From positions 62,001 to 126,000 of the forward strand of contig NZ_BMQB01000011.1 of NCBI RefSeq assembly GCF_014647895.1: a stretch of DNA of 64,000 nt, read 5' to 3'. The position numbers and the translations under genes were made by a program. The stretch comes from Pilimelia anulata. Its GTDB lineage: Bacteria; Actinomycetota; Actinomycetes; Mycobacteriales; Micromonosporaceae. Of this stretch, positions 8,558 to 15,863 are shown piece after piece; the first letter of the stretch is position 1, and every line of letters begins with the position of its first letter. A model generated the notes under the pieces. The model saw only the letters and a program-made list of their open reading frames with translations, was not told the DNA's origin and did no database searches.

Positions 8558-9166
8558 TCAGCCGGTCGCGAGCATCCGCTTCATCGTGGCGATCTCGGCG
8601 GTCTGCGCGTCGATGATCCGACCGGCCAGCTGCCTGGCCCCGGGGTCGCTACCCCCGGCCAGTTCCTCCTTGGCCATGGTGATCGCCCCCTCGTGGTGGG
8701 TGATCATCAGCGTGAGGAACAGGCGGTCGAGGGCGGGGCCCCCGGAGGCCATCATCCGGGCCATGTCCGCGTCGCTCACCATGCCCGGCGTGCCGGCGTG
8801 CCCGTCGCCGTGACCGGCCGTCGGGCCGGCCGAGGGGACGGGCTTGCCCCGGTCGGCAAGCCAGGCGGACATCGTCCGGATCTCCGGGTCCTGTGCCGCC
8901 CTGATCCGCGCGGCGAGCTGCCTGACCGACGCGCTGCCGGCCCGCCCGGCGGCGTGGTCGGCCATCGCGGTGGCCTGGCGGTGATGCGGAATCATGTCCG
9001 TGGCGAACGCGACATCCGCGGCGTTGAACGTCGCCGATGTCGTCGCGGCGCCCGGCGTGGTCGGCGACGGCGACGGCGGGTCGCCGTCGCCGCAGGCGGT
9101 GAGTGCGAGTACCGCGACCAGGACGGTCGCGGCCAGCGTGCGGCGCTGTACCGTGCTGCTGTTCAC
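8558..9166 (-). CDS. DUF305 lipoprotein (CopM-like)
   Basis: A 202-residue lipoprotein. The lipobox LTAC with Cys25 follows a basic hydrophobic signal. Two DUF305 halves follow, each with a His-His helix motif: DMIPHHRQATAMA in the first and LMITHHEGAITMA in the second, joined by a linker with GHGDGHAG. DUF305 proteins are ferritin-like four-helix proteins; the cyanobacterial member CopM binds copper. It is probably tethered outside the membrane to bind Cu. It sits 57 bases downstream of the DUF6153 gene in the same direction and is likely in one operon with it. Confidence 0.9.
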   Translation of the reverse strand: MNSSTVQRRTLAATVLVAVLALTACGDGDPPSPSPTTPGAATTSATFNAADVAFATDMIPHHRQATAMADHAAGRAGSASVRQLAARIRAAQDPEIRTMSAWLADRGKPVPSAGPTAGHGDGHAGTPGMVSDADMARMMASGGPALDRLFLTLMITHHEGAITMAKEELAGGSDPGARQLAGRIIDAQTAEIATMKRMLATG

Positions 9167-9223
9167 AAAGGTGTCCTTTCCGGAAGTGGGCCGATCCTGT
9201 TCCTGACGGGGAGCAGGAAGGGC

Positions 9224-9625
9224 CTATATCCGGAGGACCGACAGGGCGGCGCGCGACGGGGGACCGCGACCGGAACCGGCGCCGGCCTCGTCCGCGGTGA
9301 TCACCGTTGCCCGGACCTCGCCGGCCGGGGAGGCCGGGCAGTGGGTCCCCGGGCCCGGGTCGGCGACCGGCGCCGACGCGGCGGGGAGGTTCACCCGACA
9401 CGCCGCACCGTCATGACCGGTGGGCTCGGTGGGGCAGTGCGGCCCGCGGTCCTCGGGACAGTGCGCGGCTGCGGGGCCGTGCCCGGCCGGCGGCAGGCCC
9501 CGGTGCCCGGTCGAGGCGCCGTGCATCCACAGCACTCCGACGACCAGCACCAGCGCGACCAGCACCCCGGACGCGCCGCCGCGCAGCGGGCGCGCGATCC
9601 CGGACACCGTCAGGTGATGCACCAT
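9224..9625 (-). CDS. DUF6153 family His/Cys-rich membrane-anchored protein
   Basis: A 133-residue protein with one N-terminal membrane segment (GVLVALVLVVGVLWMH) followed by an exposed His- and Cys-rich region: GHRGLPPAGHGPAAAHC, then several more Cys and His. The C-terminus GRGPPSRAALSVLRI matches the conserved ending (GRAPP...LLRI) I know from DUF6153 proteins of streptomycetes. These are commonly next to DUF305 genes. A GGAGG lies only two bases before the ATG at 9625, so the following GTG (9622) may be the true start. The His/Cys content and neighbours suggest metal binding (inference). Confidence 0.75.
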   Translation of the reverse strand: MVHHLTVSGIARPLRGGASGVLVALVLVVGVLWMHGASTGHRGLPPAGHGPAAAHCPEDRGPHCPTEPTGHDGAACRVNLPAASAPVADPGPGTHCPASPAGEVRATVITADEAGAGSGRGPPSRAALSVLRI

Positions 9626-9780
9626 CACCTCCAGCGTAGCCGGGGTCGCGGTCGGTCGAGTCCGGCCGGACCCCCTCCGCCGGCCGATATCGGCCCTACA
9701 TCCGGAAATGCCGGCCGATCGCCGCGCAACCCCGTCGATCCCCAGCCGTTGGCCCGGGTAGACACGAGGGGGTCGCGGCG

Positions 9781-10443
9781 ATGCCGGGAAGCGGGTGGTG
9801 GGATCGACTCCGGCGACTCGCGCCGGCCGTCCGCGTCTACTCCATCGCCGTGGGCGCCGCACTCGTCGGCTACTGGATCGTCAACTCGGCCGCCCTGCCG
9901 AACTGGGTCGCGCTGGCCGGCGCCGCCGCCGGCCTGCTCGGCGTACTGCCGGAGGCCGACCGCCAGCGCCGCCTCGCCGCGGTCGGCCGGGTCGGCCGCC
10001 CGATCGCGGCCGCGGTCGCCACCGTCGTCCTGGTCGTCTGCGGCATCGACGAGGTCCAGCGGCGCCGCCCGCTGAACGCCGTCGACTCGATCAGGGCCAC
10101 GGACAACGCCACCGTCACCGTCGACCGCACGGCCACGTTCGCGGTGCAGGTGCCGCCGGACCGCCGCCGGCTCACGGTCGCGTTCCGGGTCGCCGACGAC
10201 GGCGGACCCGGCTACCAGTACTGCGAGAACGCCGTCGAGCTGCTCGTCCGCCTCCGGTACGCCGGCGGCGCCGTCCAGCGCGACCTCACCCCCGGCCGCG
10301 GCCTGCGCGGCGGCGCGGAGCTGACGATCGCCCTGCCGGACCGGGTCGCCGACATCGAACTGCGGGTCGGCTACCGACCGCTGGCCCCGCTCACCACGTG
10401 CAGCGAGAACATCACGATCACGGCGGCGCGGTTCCACCACTGA
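9781..10443 (+). CDS. Membrane protein of unknown function
   Basis: A 220-residue protein with a short basic N-terminus, three predicted membrane helices at about residues 20-36, 42-57 and 72-89, and an extracytoplasmic beta-rich domain of about 130 residues with two cysteines that could pair (YQYCENAV and TTCSENI). The ATG at 9781 is preceded by GAGGGGG. I do not recognise the family. It is followed after 26 bases by a solute-binding lipoprotein gene in the same direction, so the two may form a small operon whose products meet at the membrane surface. Confidence 0.75.
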   Translation: MPGSGWWDRLRRLAPAVRVYSIAVGAALVGYWIVNSAALPNWVALAGAAAGLLGVLPEADRQRRLAAVGRVGRPIAAAVATVVLVVCGIDEVQRRRPLNAVDSIRATDNATVTVDRTATFAVQVPPDRRRLTVAFRVADDGGPGYQYCENAVELLVRLRYAGGAVQRDLTPGRGLRGGAELTIALPDRVADIELRVGYRPLAPLTTCSENITITAARFHH

Positions 10444-10469
10444 GCCCGCGCCGCCCGGAGGGAGAACCG

Positions 10470-11399
10470 ATGCGTCGACAGTTCGGTCGCACAGTGGCGG
10501 CACTGGCCGTCGCCGCCACCGCGGCCTGCACCGGCTCCGCGACGCCGGGCGCCACCCCGACGCCGGGCGCGTCCGGCTCACCCGCGCCGACGCCCGGCGC
10601 GCTGGTCGTGGGCGTCAAGGTGGACCAGTACGGCACGGGCTTCCTGGACACCGCGAACTACCGGTACAGCGGCCTCGACGTCGAGGTCGCCCAGCACGTC
10701 GCGCACCGGGCCCTGCACACCGAGGCGGTCCACTACCTGCCCGTCTCCTCGCACACCCGGGAGGCGGCCCTGCGCTCGGGCGCGGTCCGCTACTTCGCCG
10801 CCACGTACACGATGACCGCCGAGCGGTCCGCGAACCTGGACCTGGCCGGGCCGTACCTGATCACCTCGCAGGGGGTGATGGTCGCTCGCACCGGCCCGCG
10901 GATCGCCAAGCCGACCGACCTGAACGGCCGCCGGGTCTGCGTGATCGGCGCGAAGCCGAACGCCAACCCGGGCGGCACCGACCGCTCGCTCGCCGAATCC
11001 GAGCTGCTCAAGGCGGCGCCGCGGGCGATCCCGGTGCGCAAGGGCTCGTACCACGTCTGCCTCGGCTCGCTGCGCCGCGGGGAGACCGACGCGTTCTCCA
11101 CGGACGCCGCGATCCTCTACGGGTACGCGGACCTGAAGGCCAACGCCGACCTGCGGGTGATCTCGGGGCTGGAGCTGGCGAGCCAGATCATGTACGGGCT
11201 CGCCTTCCGGAAGGAGGACCGGGAGCTGTGCCTGGCGGCGGCGGGGGCACTGAAGGAATTGATCCACAGCGGGACGTGGGACAACCACTTCAAGAACACG
11301 CTGCCGGCGTACGCGAAGGCGGTACCGATGTACCAGACCACGCTGCGCCCGTCCGCCGAAATGATCGACCAGCAGTCCTGCCACACTCCCGCTGTTTGA
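10470..11399 (+). CDS. Solute-binding lipoprotein, SBP_bac_3 family
   Basis: A 309-residue periplasmic-binding-protein-like lipoprotein. The lipobox is ATAAC with Cys20, then a Thr/Pro/Gly-rich tether, then the family 3 extracellular solute-binding fold: VVGVKVDQYGTGFLD, the GLDVEVAQHVAHRAL helix, RYFAATYTMTAERS and LDLAGPYLITSQGVMVA. This family binds polar amino acids or related compounds, but no ABC permease or ATPase is adjacent, so it may feed a sensor or a remote transporter. Start ATG at 10470 has a good GGAGGGAG. It lies just upstream of the first decayed DUF6879 cassette. Confidence 0.9.
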   Translation: MRRQFGRTVAALAVAATAACTGSATPGATPTPGASGSPAPTPGALVVGVKVDQYGTGFLDTANYRYSGLDVEVAQHVAHRALHTEAVHYLPVSSHTREAALRSGAVRYFAATYTMTAERSANLDLAGPYLITSQGVMVARTGPRIAKPTDLNGRRVCVIGAKPNANPGGTDRSLAESELLKAAPRAIPVRKGSYHVCLGSLRRGETDAFSTDAAILYGYADLKANADLRVISGLELASQIMYGLAFRKEDRELCLAAAGALKELIHSGTWDNHFKNTLPAYAKAVPMYQTTLRPSAEMIDQQSCHTPAV

Positions 11400-11487
11400 G
11401 CGTATGTGAGATTGACCATCCACATTGCCTCGCCCGATGATGATTCCGCCGACAATGGCGACAACCCAGGAAACGGAACGGGGCATC

Positions 11488-11600
11488 GTGAGGATTGAGT
11501 TTCTCGGCAAGGACCCGGCCAGCCAGGTCAACGGCTCGCCCACCCTGAGTTCCCCGCGCGGATGATGCCGCTGTTCCGGGCTCGGCCGTGCGGGAGCTGA
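11488..11600 (+). pseudogene. Remnant of a small cassette gene (first copy)
   Basis: The frame from GTG 11488 begins VRIEFLGKDPASQVNGSPTL, the N-terminus of a small protein often found ahead of DUF6879 genes in actinomycetes. It then ends early at 11565. The expected C-terminus (EFPARMMPLF) is present immediately afterwards in another frame, running to a TGA at 11598-11600 inside the DUF6879 start. An internal deletion with frameshift joining the two ends explains both pieces. Family recognition is from memory, so moderate confidence. Confidence 0.5.
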
Positions 11601-12106
11601 CGTACGCCGAGTTCGTCCGCGCGTACGAATCGGTCGCCGACTCGTGGGCGCATCTCGAATTGCAGCCGCACTACGGCGTGAACCTCCCTTCGCCGCACTT
11701 CGCAGCCTGGCGGCGCGACGAGCCCGACGACCTGAGCTACCTCGACCCATGGTGCGGGCTGCTGTCGGCGATGACGGCCGCCGGGAAGCGGCTCCGCCGG
11801 CTGAAGGTGGTCAACGAGCCGCTGGGCGAGTACCACCGGTGGATCCACTCCGCGCAGGGCCCGATCCATCGCGCGGGCGAGGTCACCCGGTGGTGCCGTC
11901 GACGCGACGTCCCGCACGTGGCGTTCCCGGCCACGGACTACTACCTGCTGGACGACAGCGCGGCCCTGTTCCTGCACTTCGACGGCGACCTGAACCCGGT
12001 CGCCTACACGATCACGGAGGATTCCGGCATCGTCGCCCTGTGCCGCACGGCGTTCGCCGAGTGCTGGGCGGCCGCCACCGACCACGATGAGTACCGACCC
12101 GTATAG
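11588..12106 (+). CDS. DUF6879 family protein (first cassette, intact)
   Basis: A 172-residue soluble protein. It has the family's hallmark segments: an N-terminal FVRAYESVADSWAHLELQPH, the central KRLRRLKVVNEPLGEY followed by HRWIHSA, then FPATDYYLLDDSAALFLHFD and the tail ATDHDEYRPV. The start is GTG at 11588. This is the only one of three DUF6879 copies here that reads through without a lesion. The next gene, a broken XRE-DUF5753 regulator, begins 20 bases before its stop, the usual overlapped arrangement. Biochemical function is unknown; by analogy with WhiJ-type loci it is thought to act with the HTH protein (inference). Confidence 0.8.
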   Translation: MRELTYAEFVRAYESVADSWAHLELQPHYGVNLPSPHFAAWRRDEPDDLSYLDPWCGLLSAMTAAGKRLRRLKVVNEPLGEYHRWIHSAQGPIHRAGEVTRWCRRRDVPHVAFPATDYYLLDDSAALFLHFDGDLNPVAYTITEDSGIVALCRTAFAECWAAATDHDEYRPV

Positions 12107-12510
12107 CGCAGCCGCCGACGGTCGGCGCACTCTCGGCGCCCGCCTCCGGCAGATCCGGCGAAAGTCGGGCCTGACGGGGGGCGCTGTCGGCCGCCATCGG
12201 CCTGCACAACGCCGCCGCGCTGCCCGAATTGCGCGCCACCCTCCGGCACGTCGACTCCGCGTACACCGAATGGCGCACCCGACTGCGCGCGGGCATGAAG
12301 CTCGCCGGCGGGCCGCGGTCGCTCGCCGCCCACGAACGCGCCCGGGTCTTCCGCATTCACGAGCTGAACGTGGTCCCCGGCATTCTGCAGACCGGGTCGT
12401 ACATGCGCGCGGTGCTGAGCTTCTGGCGCGAGTTCTTCGACGCGCCCGACGACCCGGGCGACGCCATTGCGTTCAAACAGCACCGCGCACGGGTGACCGA
12501 CCTGAACTGA
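12087..12510 (+). pseudogene. Broken XRE-DUF5753 regulator (first cassette)
   Basis: The frame opens MSTDPYSAAADGRR then LGARLRQIRRKSGL, an intact first HTH helix, but loses phase at the GGGGGGC run near 12178. The expected ALSAAIGLH continues in another frame, which then jumps directly to ALPELRATLRHVDSAYTEWR. The recognition helix and following about 35 residues are therefore deleted. The DUF5753 part then reads normally (ARVFRIHELNVVPGILQTGSY) but stops at 12508-12510, well before the usual C-terminus. Frameshift, internal deletion and truncation together make this non-functional. Confidence 0.85.
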
Positions 12511-13044
12511 ACCGCCAGCGCCCCCGGCAAGGACGAGCTGACGCACCTCATCGGGGGCCAAAGGGTCCTCAGCCCATGTTGATCGAGGTGCCGCGGCGGG
12601 TGGGGGCGGAGGGGCAGCTCGACGTTCACCTCAAACAGGGGTGAATCGGGGATCACCGAGGCGGCCGTACGGGCGCAGCGCCGCCGGGCGAGCGAGAGCC
12701 ACCGCCCACACGCCCGCACCCGGGACGTCAGCACCGGCCGCCCGCGTGCGGTGACGGCGAGGTAGCAGCGGCGCAGTTCGGGATCGGTGATGCCGGCATG
12801 AGCATCGTCCTCCTCGCCCGATTTATTCGGAGTGCGGCAATCGTGGCGAAGGCTTTCGAGTGGTCCTATACCGCGGCCGGGTGATGTCCGCCGGAATGCC
12901 GGCGGACCCCCAGCGACAGCCGAATCCGAGGTTTCCTCGACTTTGTTTGATCCGCTCGCGGACAGTGCCCGTACCTCGGGGTGAATGGGCACCGTGTACG
13001 GCGACCGGGGACTACTCCTCCCGCCGGGGAAAACAGGAGGATTC
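12511..13044. other. Gap without a supported gene
   Basis: No frame is convincing. A minus-strand stretch at about 12580-12830 has G/C-rich third positions, and an AGGAGG precedes an ATG near 12797 that gives only 25 codons. This could be debris from the decayed cassette. The base composition near 12810-12960 is noticeably more AT-rich than the surroundings, which fits a promoter region for the lipoprotein gene. Confidence 0.4.
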
Positions 13045-14064
13045 GTGAAAGCCAAGACCCGAAACGCGATCGCCGGCAGTGCTCTGGCCGTCGTGACCGC
13101 CCTGTCGCTCACGGCGTGCGGCACGAACGACAACGCCGCCCAGCAGCCCGTGGCCAACCAGGGCGCCGGAACCGACACAGGTACCGGCACCGGCACCGGG
13201 ACCGATACCGGCACTGACACCGGCACCGGCGCCGACGGCTCCGGTGCCCGCTCGCTCACCAGCACGCTGACCGTGCGCAATGTCGAGGGCATGGGTGAGG
13301 TCGTCGCCGACGACAAGGGCTGGGTGCTGTACCGGTACGACAAGGACAGCGCCAACCCGCCGCGCAGCAACTGCGCGGACGACTGCGAAAAGGTGTGGCC
13401 CCCGGCGTACACCGACGGCAATCCCCAGATGAACGGCATCGACGCCAGCAAGGTCGGCAACGTGACCCGGTCCGACGGGTCCAAGCAACTCACCCTCGGC
13501 GGGTGGCCGCTGTACCGGTACATCGGCGACAAGGAAGCCGGGCAGTGGAACGGCCAGGGCGTGGGCGGTGCCTGGTACGCGGCAAAGGCCGACGGCAGCA
13601 AGAACACGACGCGCCGCCCCGGCAGCGAGAACGACGACAACTATGACAACGGCGATAAGTCCGGCAAGGGCGGCGTCAACGAGGACCGGGACCGGAATCG
13701 CGACCGCGATCGGAACCGGGACAGGAACCGGAACCGCGATCGGGACCGGGACCGGTACGACGACGACGGCAACCTGCGCTGCCAGCAGGTGAACTTCCGG
13801 GGCAACCGGGGCCTCCAGTACCGCCGGGACGACAACCAGCTCGTCGTATTGATCATCGACAAAAAGCAGCGGCTGAGCCACCGGGTGTCCGAGCGCGGCA
13901 GCGGCAAGCGGCTGCACCAGATCGTCCGACGCGGCGGCGCGCTGGTATTCGTCTGCGCCGAGGACGACCGGTACGACAACTGGGACGACAACAACCGGCG
14001 CGACGACCGGAATGATCGGAACGACAACAACCGGAACGACCGGGATTACGACGAGCGCAACTGA
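13045..14064 (+). CDS. Lipoprotein_15 (COG4315) family lipoprotein with low-complexity N/D/R tail
   Basis: A 339-residue lipoprotein: GTG at 13045 behind a perfect AGGAGG, lipobox LTAC with Cys25, and a Gly-Thr-Asp repeat linker (residues 41-70). Two secreted repeats of PF03640 type follow (GWVLYRYDKDSANPP with a Cys pair, and GWPLYRYIGDKEAG). After about residue 190 the protein departs from the family. There is a tract of alternating Asp, Arg and Asn (residues about 213-238), a globular segment with NLRCQQVNFRGNRGLQYRR and ending near FVCAED, then a second Asp/Asn/Arg tract to the end. Function of the family is unknown. The extra 150 residues and their repeat tracts are unusual. Confidence 0.85.
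   Translation: MKAKTRNAIAGSALAVVTALSLTACGTNDNAAQQPVANQGAGTDTGTGTGTGTDTGTDTGTGADGSGARSLTSTLTVRNVEGMGEVVADDKGWVLYRYDKDSANPPRSNCADDCEKVWPPAYTDGNPQMNGIDASKVGNVTRSDGSKQLTLGGWPLYRYIGDKEAGQWNGQGVGGAWYAAKADGSKNTTRRPGSENDDNYDNGDKSGKGGVNEDRDRNRDRDRNRDRNRNRDRDRDRYDDDGNLRCQQVNFRGNRGLQYRRDDNQLVVLIIDKKQRLSHRVSERGSGKRLHQIVRRGGALVFVCAEDDRYDNWDDNNRRDDRNDRNDNNRNDRDYDERN
13684..13758 (+). repeat. Tandem GAC/AAC-CGG hexamer-type repeat in coding sequence
   Basis: Runs of RAYCGG-like units (GACCGG, AATCGC, GACCGC, AACCGG) encode alternating Asp-Arg and Asn-Arg. A second, looser tract at about 13966-14058 encodes Asp/Asn/Arg. Both are in frame within the Lipoprotein_15 gene. Confidence 0.8.
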
Positions 14065-14079
14065 TCCACCCTTCCGGTC

Positions 14080-14138
14080 TCATCCCGGAGCGCACCGCCG
14101 GCAAGCGGCCACTCGCCGGCACGGACGCTCCGGGATGA
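14080..14138. terminator. Inverted repeat, probable bidirectional terminator
   Basis: A perfect 13-base inverted repeat, TCATCCCGGAGCG at 14080-14092 and CGCTCCGGGATGA at 14126-14138. The 33-base loop itself holds GCCGGC pairs. It lies between the convergent lipoprotein gene and the second decayed regulator. No U-tract, as usual in high-GC actinomycetes. Confidence 0.75.
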
Positions 14139-14162
14139 ACCATGTCCGGACCGTTTCGCTCG

Positions 14163-14869
14163 TCAAAGTGGATCGCCGTCGTAGACCTCGTCCATTGCCG
14201 CGGCGATGAGCCGCCGCGCGCCGCGGCCATGTACCGCGGCCGCTTGGAGATTGGCGAACATGCGCTCGTACAGCGCCACCTCGGCCGCGTTGGTGACCTT
14301 GAGGCACGCCGTCGGCGTCTCCACAGGACCTGCTCGCCGAGCACCGCGACGAACCGCTTCCCCGCGTGCAGGGTCGCCGCGGTGCGCGCGGCCCAGAACG
14401 CCAGCCCGTCGTCGAGCGCCTCCGCCGCCCGCCCGAGGAAATCAAACATGAACCGGTGCATCTGCCGGGTGTACGCCGGTACCTGGAACAGACCGGGTAC
14501 GACAATCGGTTCGTGGATGCGGAACAGCCGGGTGCGCTCGAAGCTCGCCTGCGAGTGCAGTCCCTCCCGCACGCGCAGACCACTGCGCCGGACAACCCGG
14601 CTCCACTCCTCGTACGCCGACTCGATGGCCTGCAGGCGCTCGATGATCGCGTGCGCCTTGTCCGGGCAGCCACAGGCATGACACCAGGCCAGGACGTTGG
14701 CCTCCGAGGGGAAGCGCTGACCATTCTCAATCTTGCTGATAGTGGTGGCGTGCAGGCCGATCGAGGTCGACAGCGACCGAGCCGTCACACCCGCGAGCCG
14801 ACGCAGCGCGCGCAGCCTGGCGCCCAGCTCGCGTCGACCCTGCTCGGCCGCGCTACCCGGATCGTCCAA
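14163..14869 (-). pseudogene. Broken XRE-DUF5753 regulator (second cassette)
   Basis: By comparison with the other copies the start is a TTG at 14869 giving LDDPGSAAEQGRR. The HTH is intact here (ARSLSTSIGLHATTISKIEN), as is the first half of DUF5753 (TRLFRIHEPIVVPGLFQVPA). At RFVAVLGEQVLW, near 14330, the frame is lost. The expected C-terminus, VETPTACLKVTNAAEVALYE through ARRLIAAAMDEVYDG, follows at once in another frame and stops at 14163-14165. About 60 residues of the DUF5753 domain are missing at the junction. The DNA-binding half could still be made as a truncated protein. Confidence 0.85.
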
Positions 14870-15379
14870 GATAAATGTCGAGGGGCTCGGCCGCCCGCCA
14901 CACCGCGGCGAAGCTCTCGGCGCAGGAGCGCACCACGGCGGTGTCATCGGTGATGCTGAACATGGCCGTCCCGCCGTGCCCGTCGTGGTGCAGGAACAGC
15001 ACCCGCTCCCCGTCCAGCAGGTAAAAGTCGCTGGGCGGTACCAGCAGGGTGGCGACGTGCTTGCGGTTCACCACCCGGATGTCCTCCCCGGCGCTGACCA
15101 CCCGCCTGGAGACATCGAGCGACCAGCGCTGATAGTCGCTGAGCGGCTCCGACACGATCTTGACCCGGCGCAGTGCCCGGCCCGTGGCGGCGAGGTCGGC
15201 GAAGAAGCGGCAGAGGTCGTCGAGACCCTGCAATTCGTAGGGCTCGCCGCGATGCCAGGCGCGCAGCGCGGTGTTCTCGTCGTCCACGCCGTAGACATCG
15301 CGCAGTTCCAGATGGCACCAGCTCGACCGGATTCCGCGGAGAGACTCTCGAACCCTTCGAGGTCGATCTCTTGCTGCAC
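14853..15379 (-). pseudogene. Frameshifted DUF6879 gene (second cassette)
   Basis: From the GTG at 15379 the frame reads VQQEIDLEGFESLSAESG and then loses the family pattern. The expected continuation SSWCHLELRDVYGVDDENT starts in a neighbouring frame at about 15325. It runs normally through RALRRVKIVSEPLSDYQRW and PPSDFYLLDGERVLFLHHD to the stop at 14853. A single small insertion or deletion near 15325 explains it. Alternatively, translation could begin at the internal GTG near 15287, giving a protein lacking about 30 N-terminal residues. It overlaps the start of the HTH gene by 17 bases. Confidence 0.8.
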
Positions 15380-15469
15380 TGGTCTACAGCCCCCGGAAGT
15401 ACGGGAGCATGCGCTTCGGGATCTCCACCACCGTCTCCCCTTCGGGAGGTGGGTGGGTCCGGTGAACAG

Positions 15470-15504
15470 GGGTTGGGGTCGGCAATCCGAGCCGGCCCCA
15501 ACCC
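15470..15504. promoter_or_regulatory. Hairpin/operator in the divergent leader of the second cassette
   Basis: A 14-base inverted repeat, GGGTTGGGGTCGGC at 15470-15483 and GCCGGCCCCAACCC at 15491-15504, with a 7-base loop and one G-U type mismatch. It sits between the DUF6879 pseudogene and the divergent small gene whose ATG is 30 bases away. It could be an operator for the cassette HTH protein or a leader RNA hairpin. Evidence is the symmetry only. Confidence 0.45.
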
Positions 15505-15533
15505 ACCCGACGGCGTATACACCAGGAGGGTTC

Positions 15534-15863
15534 ATGCCGCGCGACGGTGACCTGCTCATTCTCCGTGAGTCGGAGTATCGCCGGGGCGACGGCGCGATTC
15601 TGGTCACGGTGGCAGCGATCGGCGACACGTGCGAGGAGGCCGGCGTCCGATGGGTGAGCGTCAAGGCCCACCAGCAGCGGTGGACCGACGAACCCGCCGT
15701 CCGGTTCATCGAGGTTCGCGCGGCCAGCGTTCTCGACGCCAAGCGGCGGGTGTGGGGAAGGGCCGCCGTCCCGGTCGAGGGGCTGATCACGCGGCGGGAA
15801 CCCGTCACCGCGCCACTATCGACCGCCGGAGCCGTCAGCGGGATGCGGCGACGGGGAGAGTGA
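15534..15863 (+). CDS. Small cassette-associated protein (paralogue of the gene at 52.5 kb)
   Basis: A 109-residue soluble protein with a strong AGGAGGG before the ATG at 15534. It opens MPRDGDLLILRESEYRRGDG and has a second conserved block PAVRFIEVRAAS. The gene at 52503-52730 has the same two blocks (GDVLILREREYRHGEG and PPVVRFIEIRSAS) and the same position, divergent from a DUF6879 gene, so the two are paralogues belonging to the same cassette. The C-terminal 35 residues are unique to this copy. The fold is probably a small beta barrel (inference). The gene end overlaps the convergent kinase gene by 29 bases. Confidence 0.75.
   Translation: MPRDGDLLILRESEYRRGDGAILVTVAAIGDTCEEAGVRWVSVKAHQQRWTDEPAVRFIEVRAASVLDAKRRVWGRAAVPVEGLITRREPVTAPLSTAGAVSGMRRRGE

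Noticed and set aside
12580..12830. A minus-strand frame with coding-like third positions
   Set aside because: No recognisable family. The one good AGGAGG-ATG lies in another frame and gives only 25 codons. Probably cassette debris.
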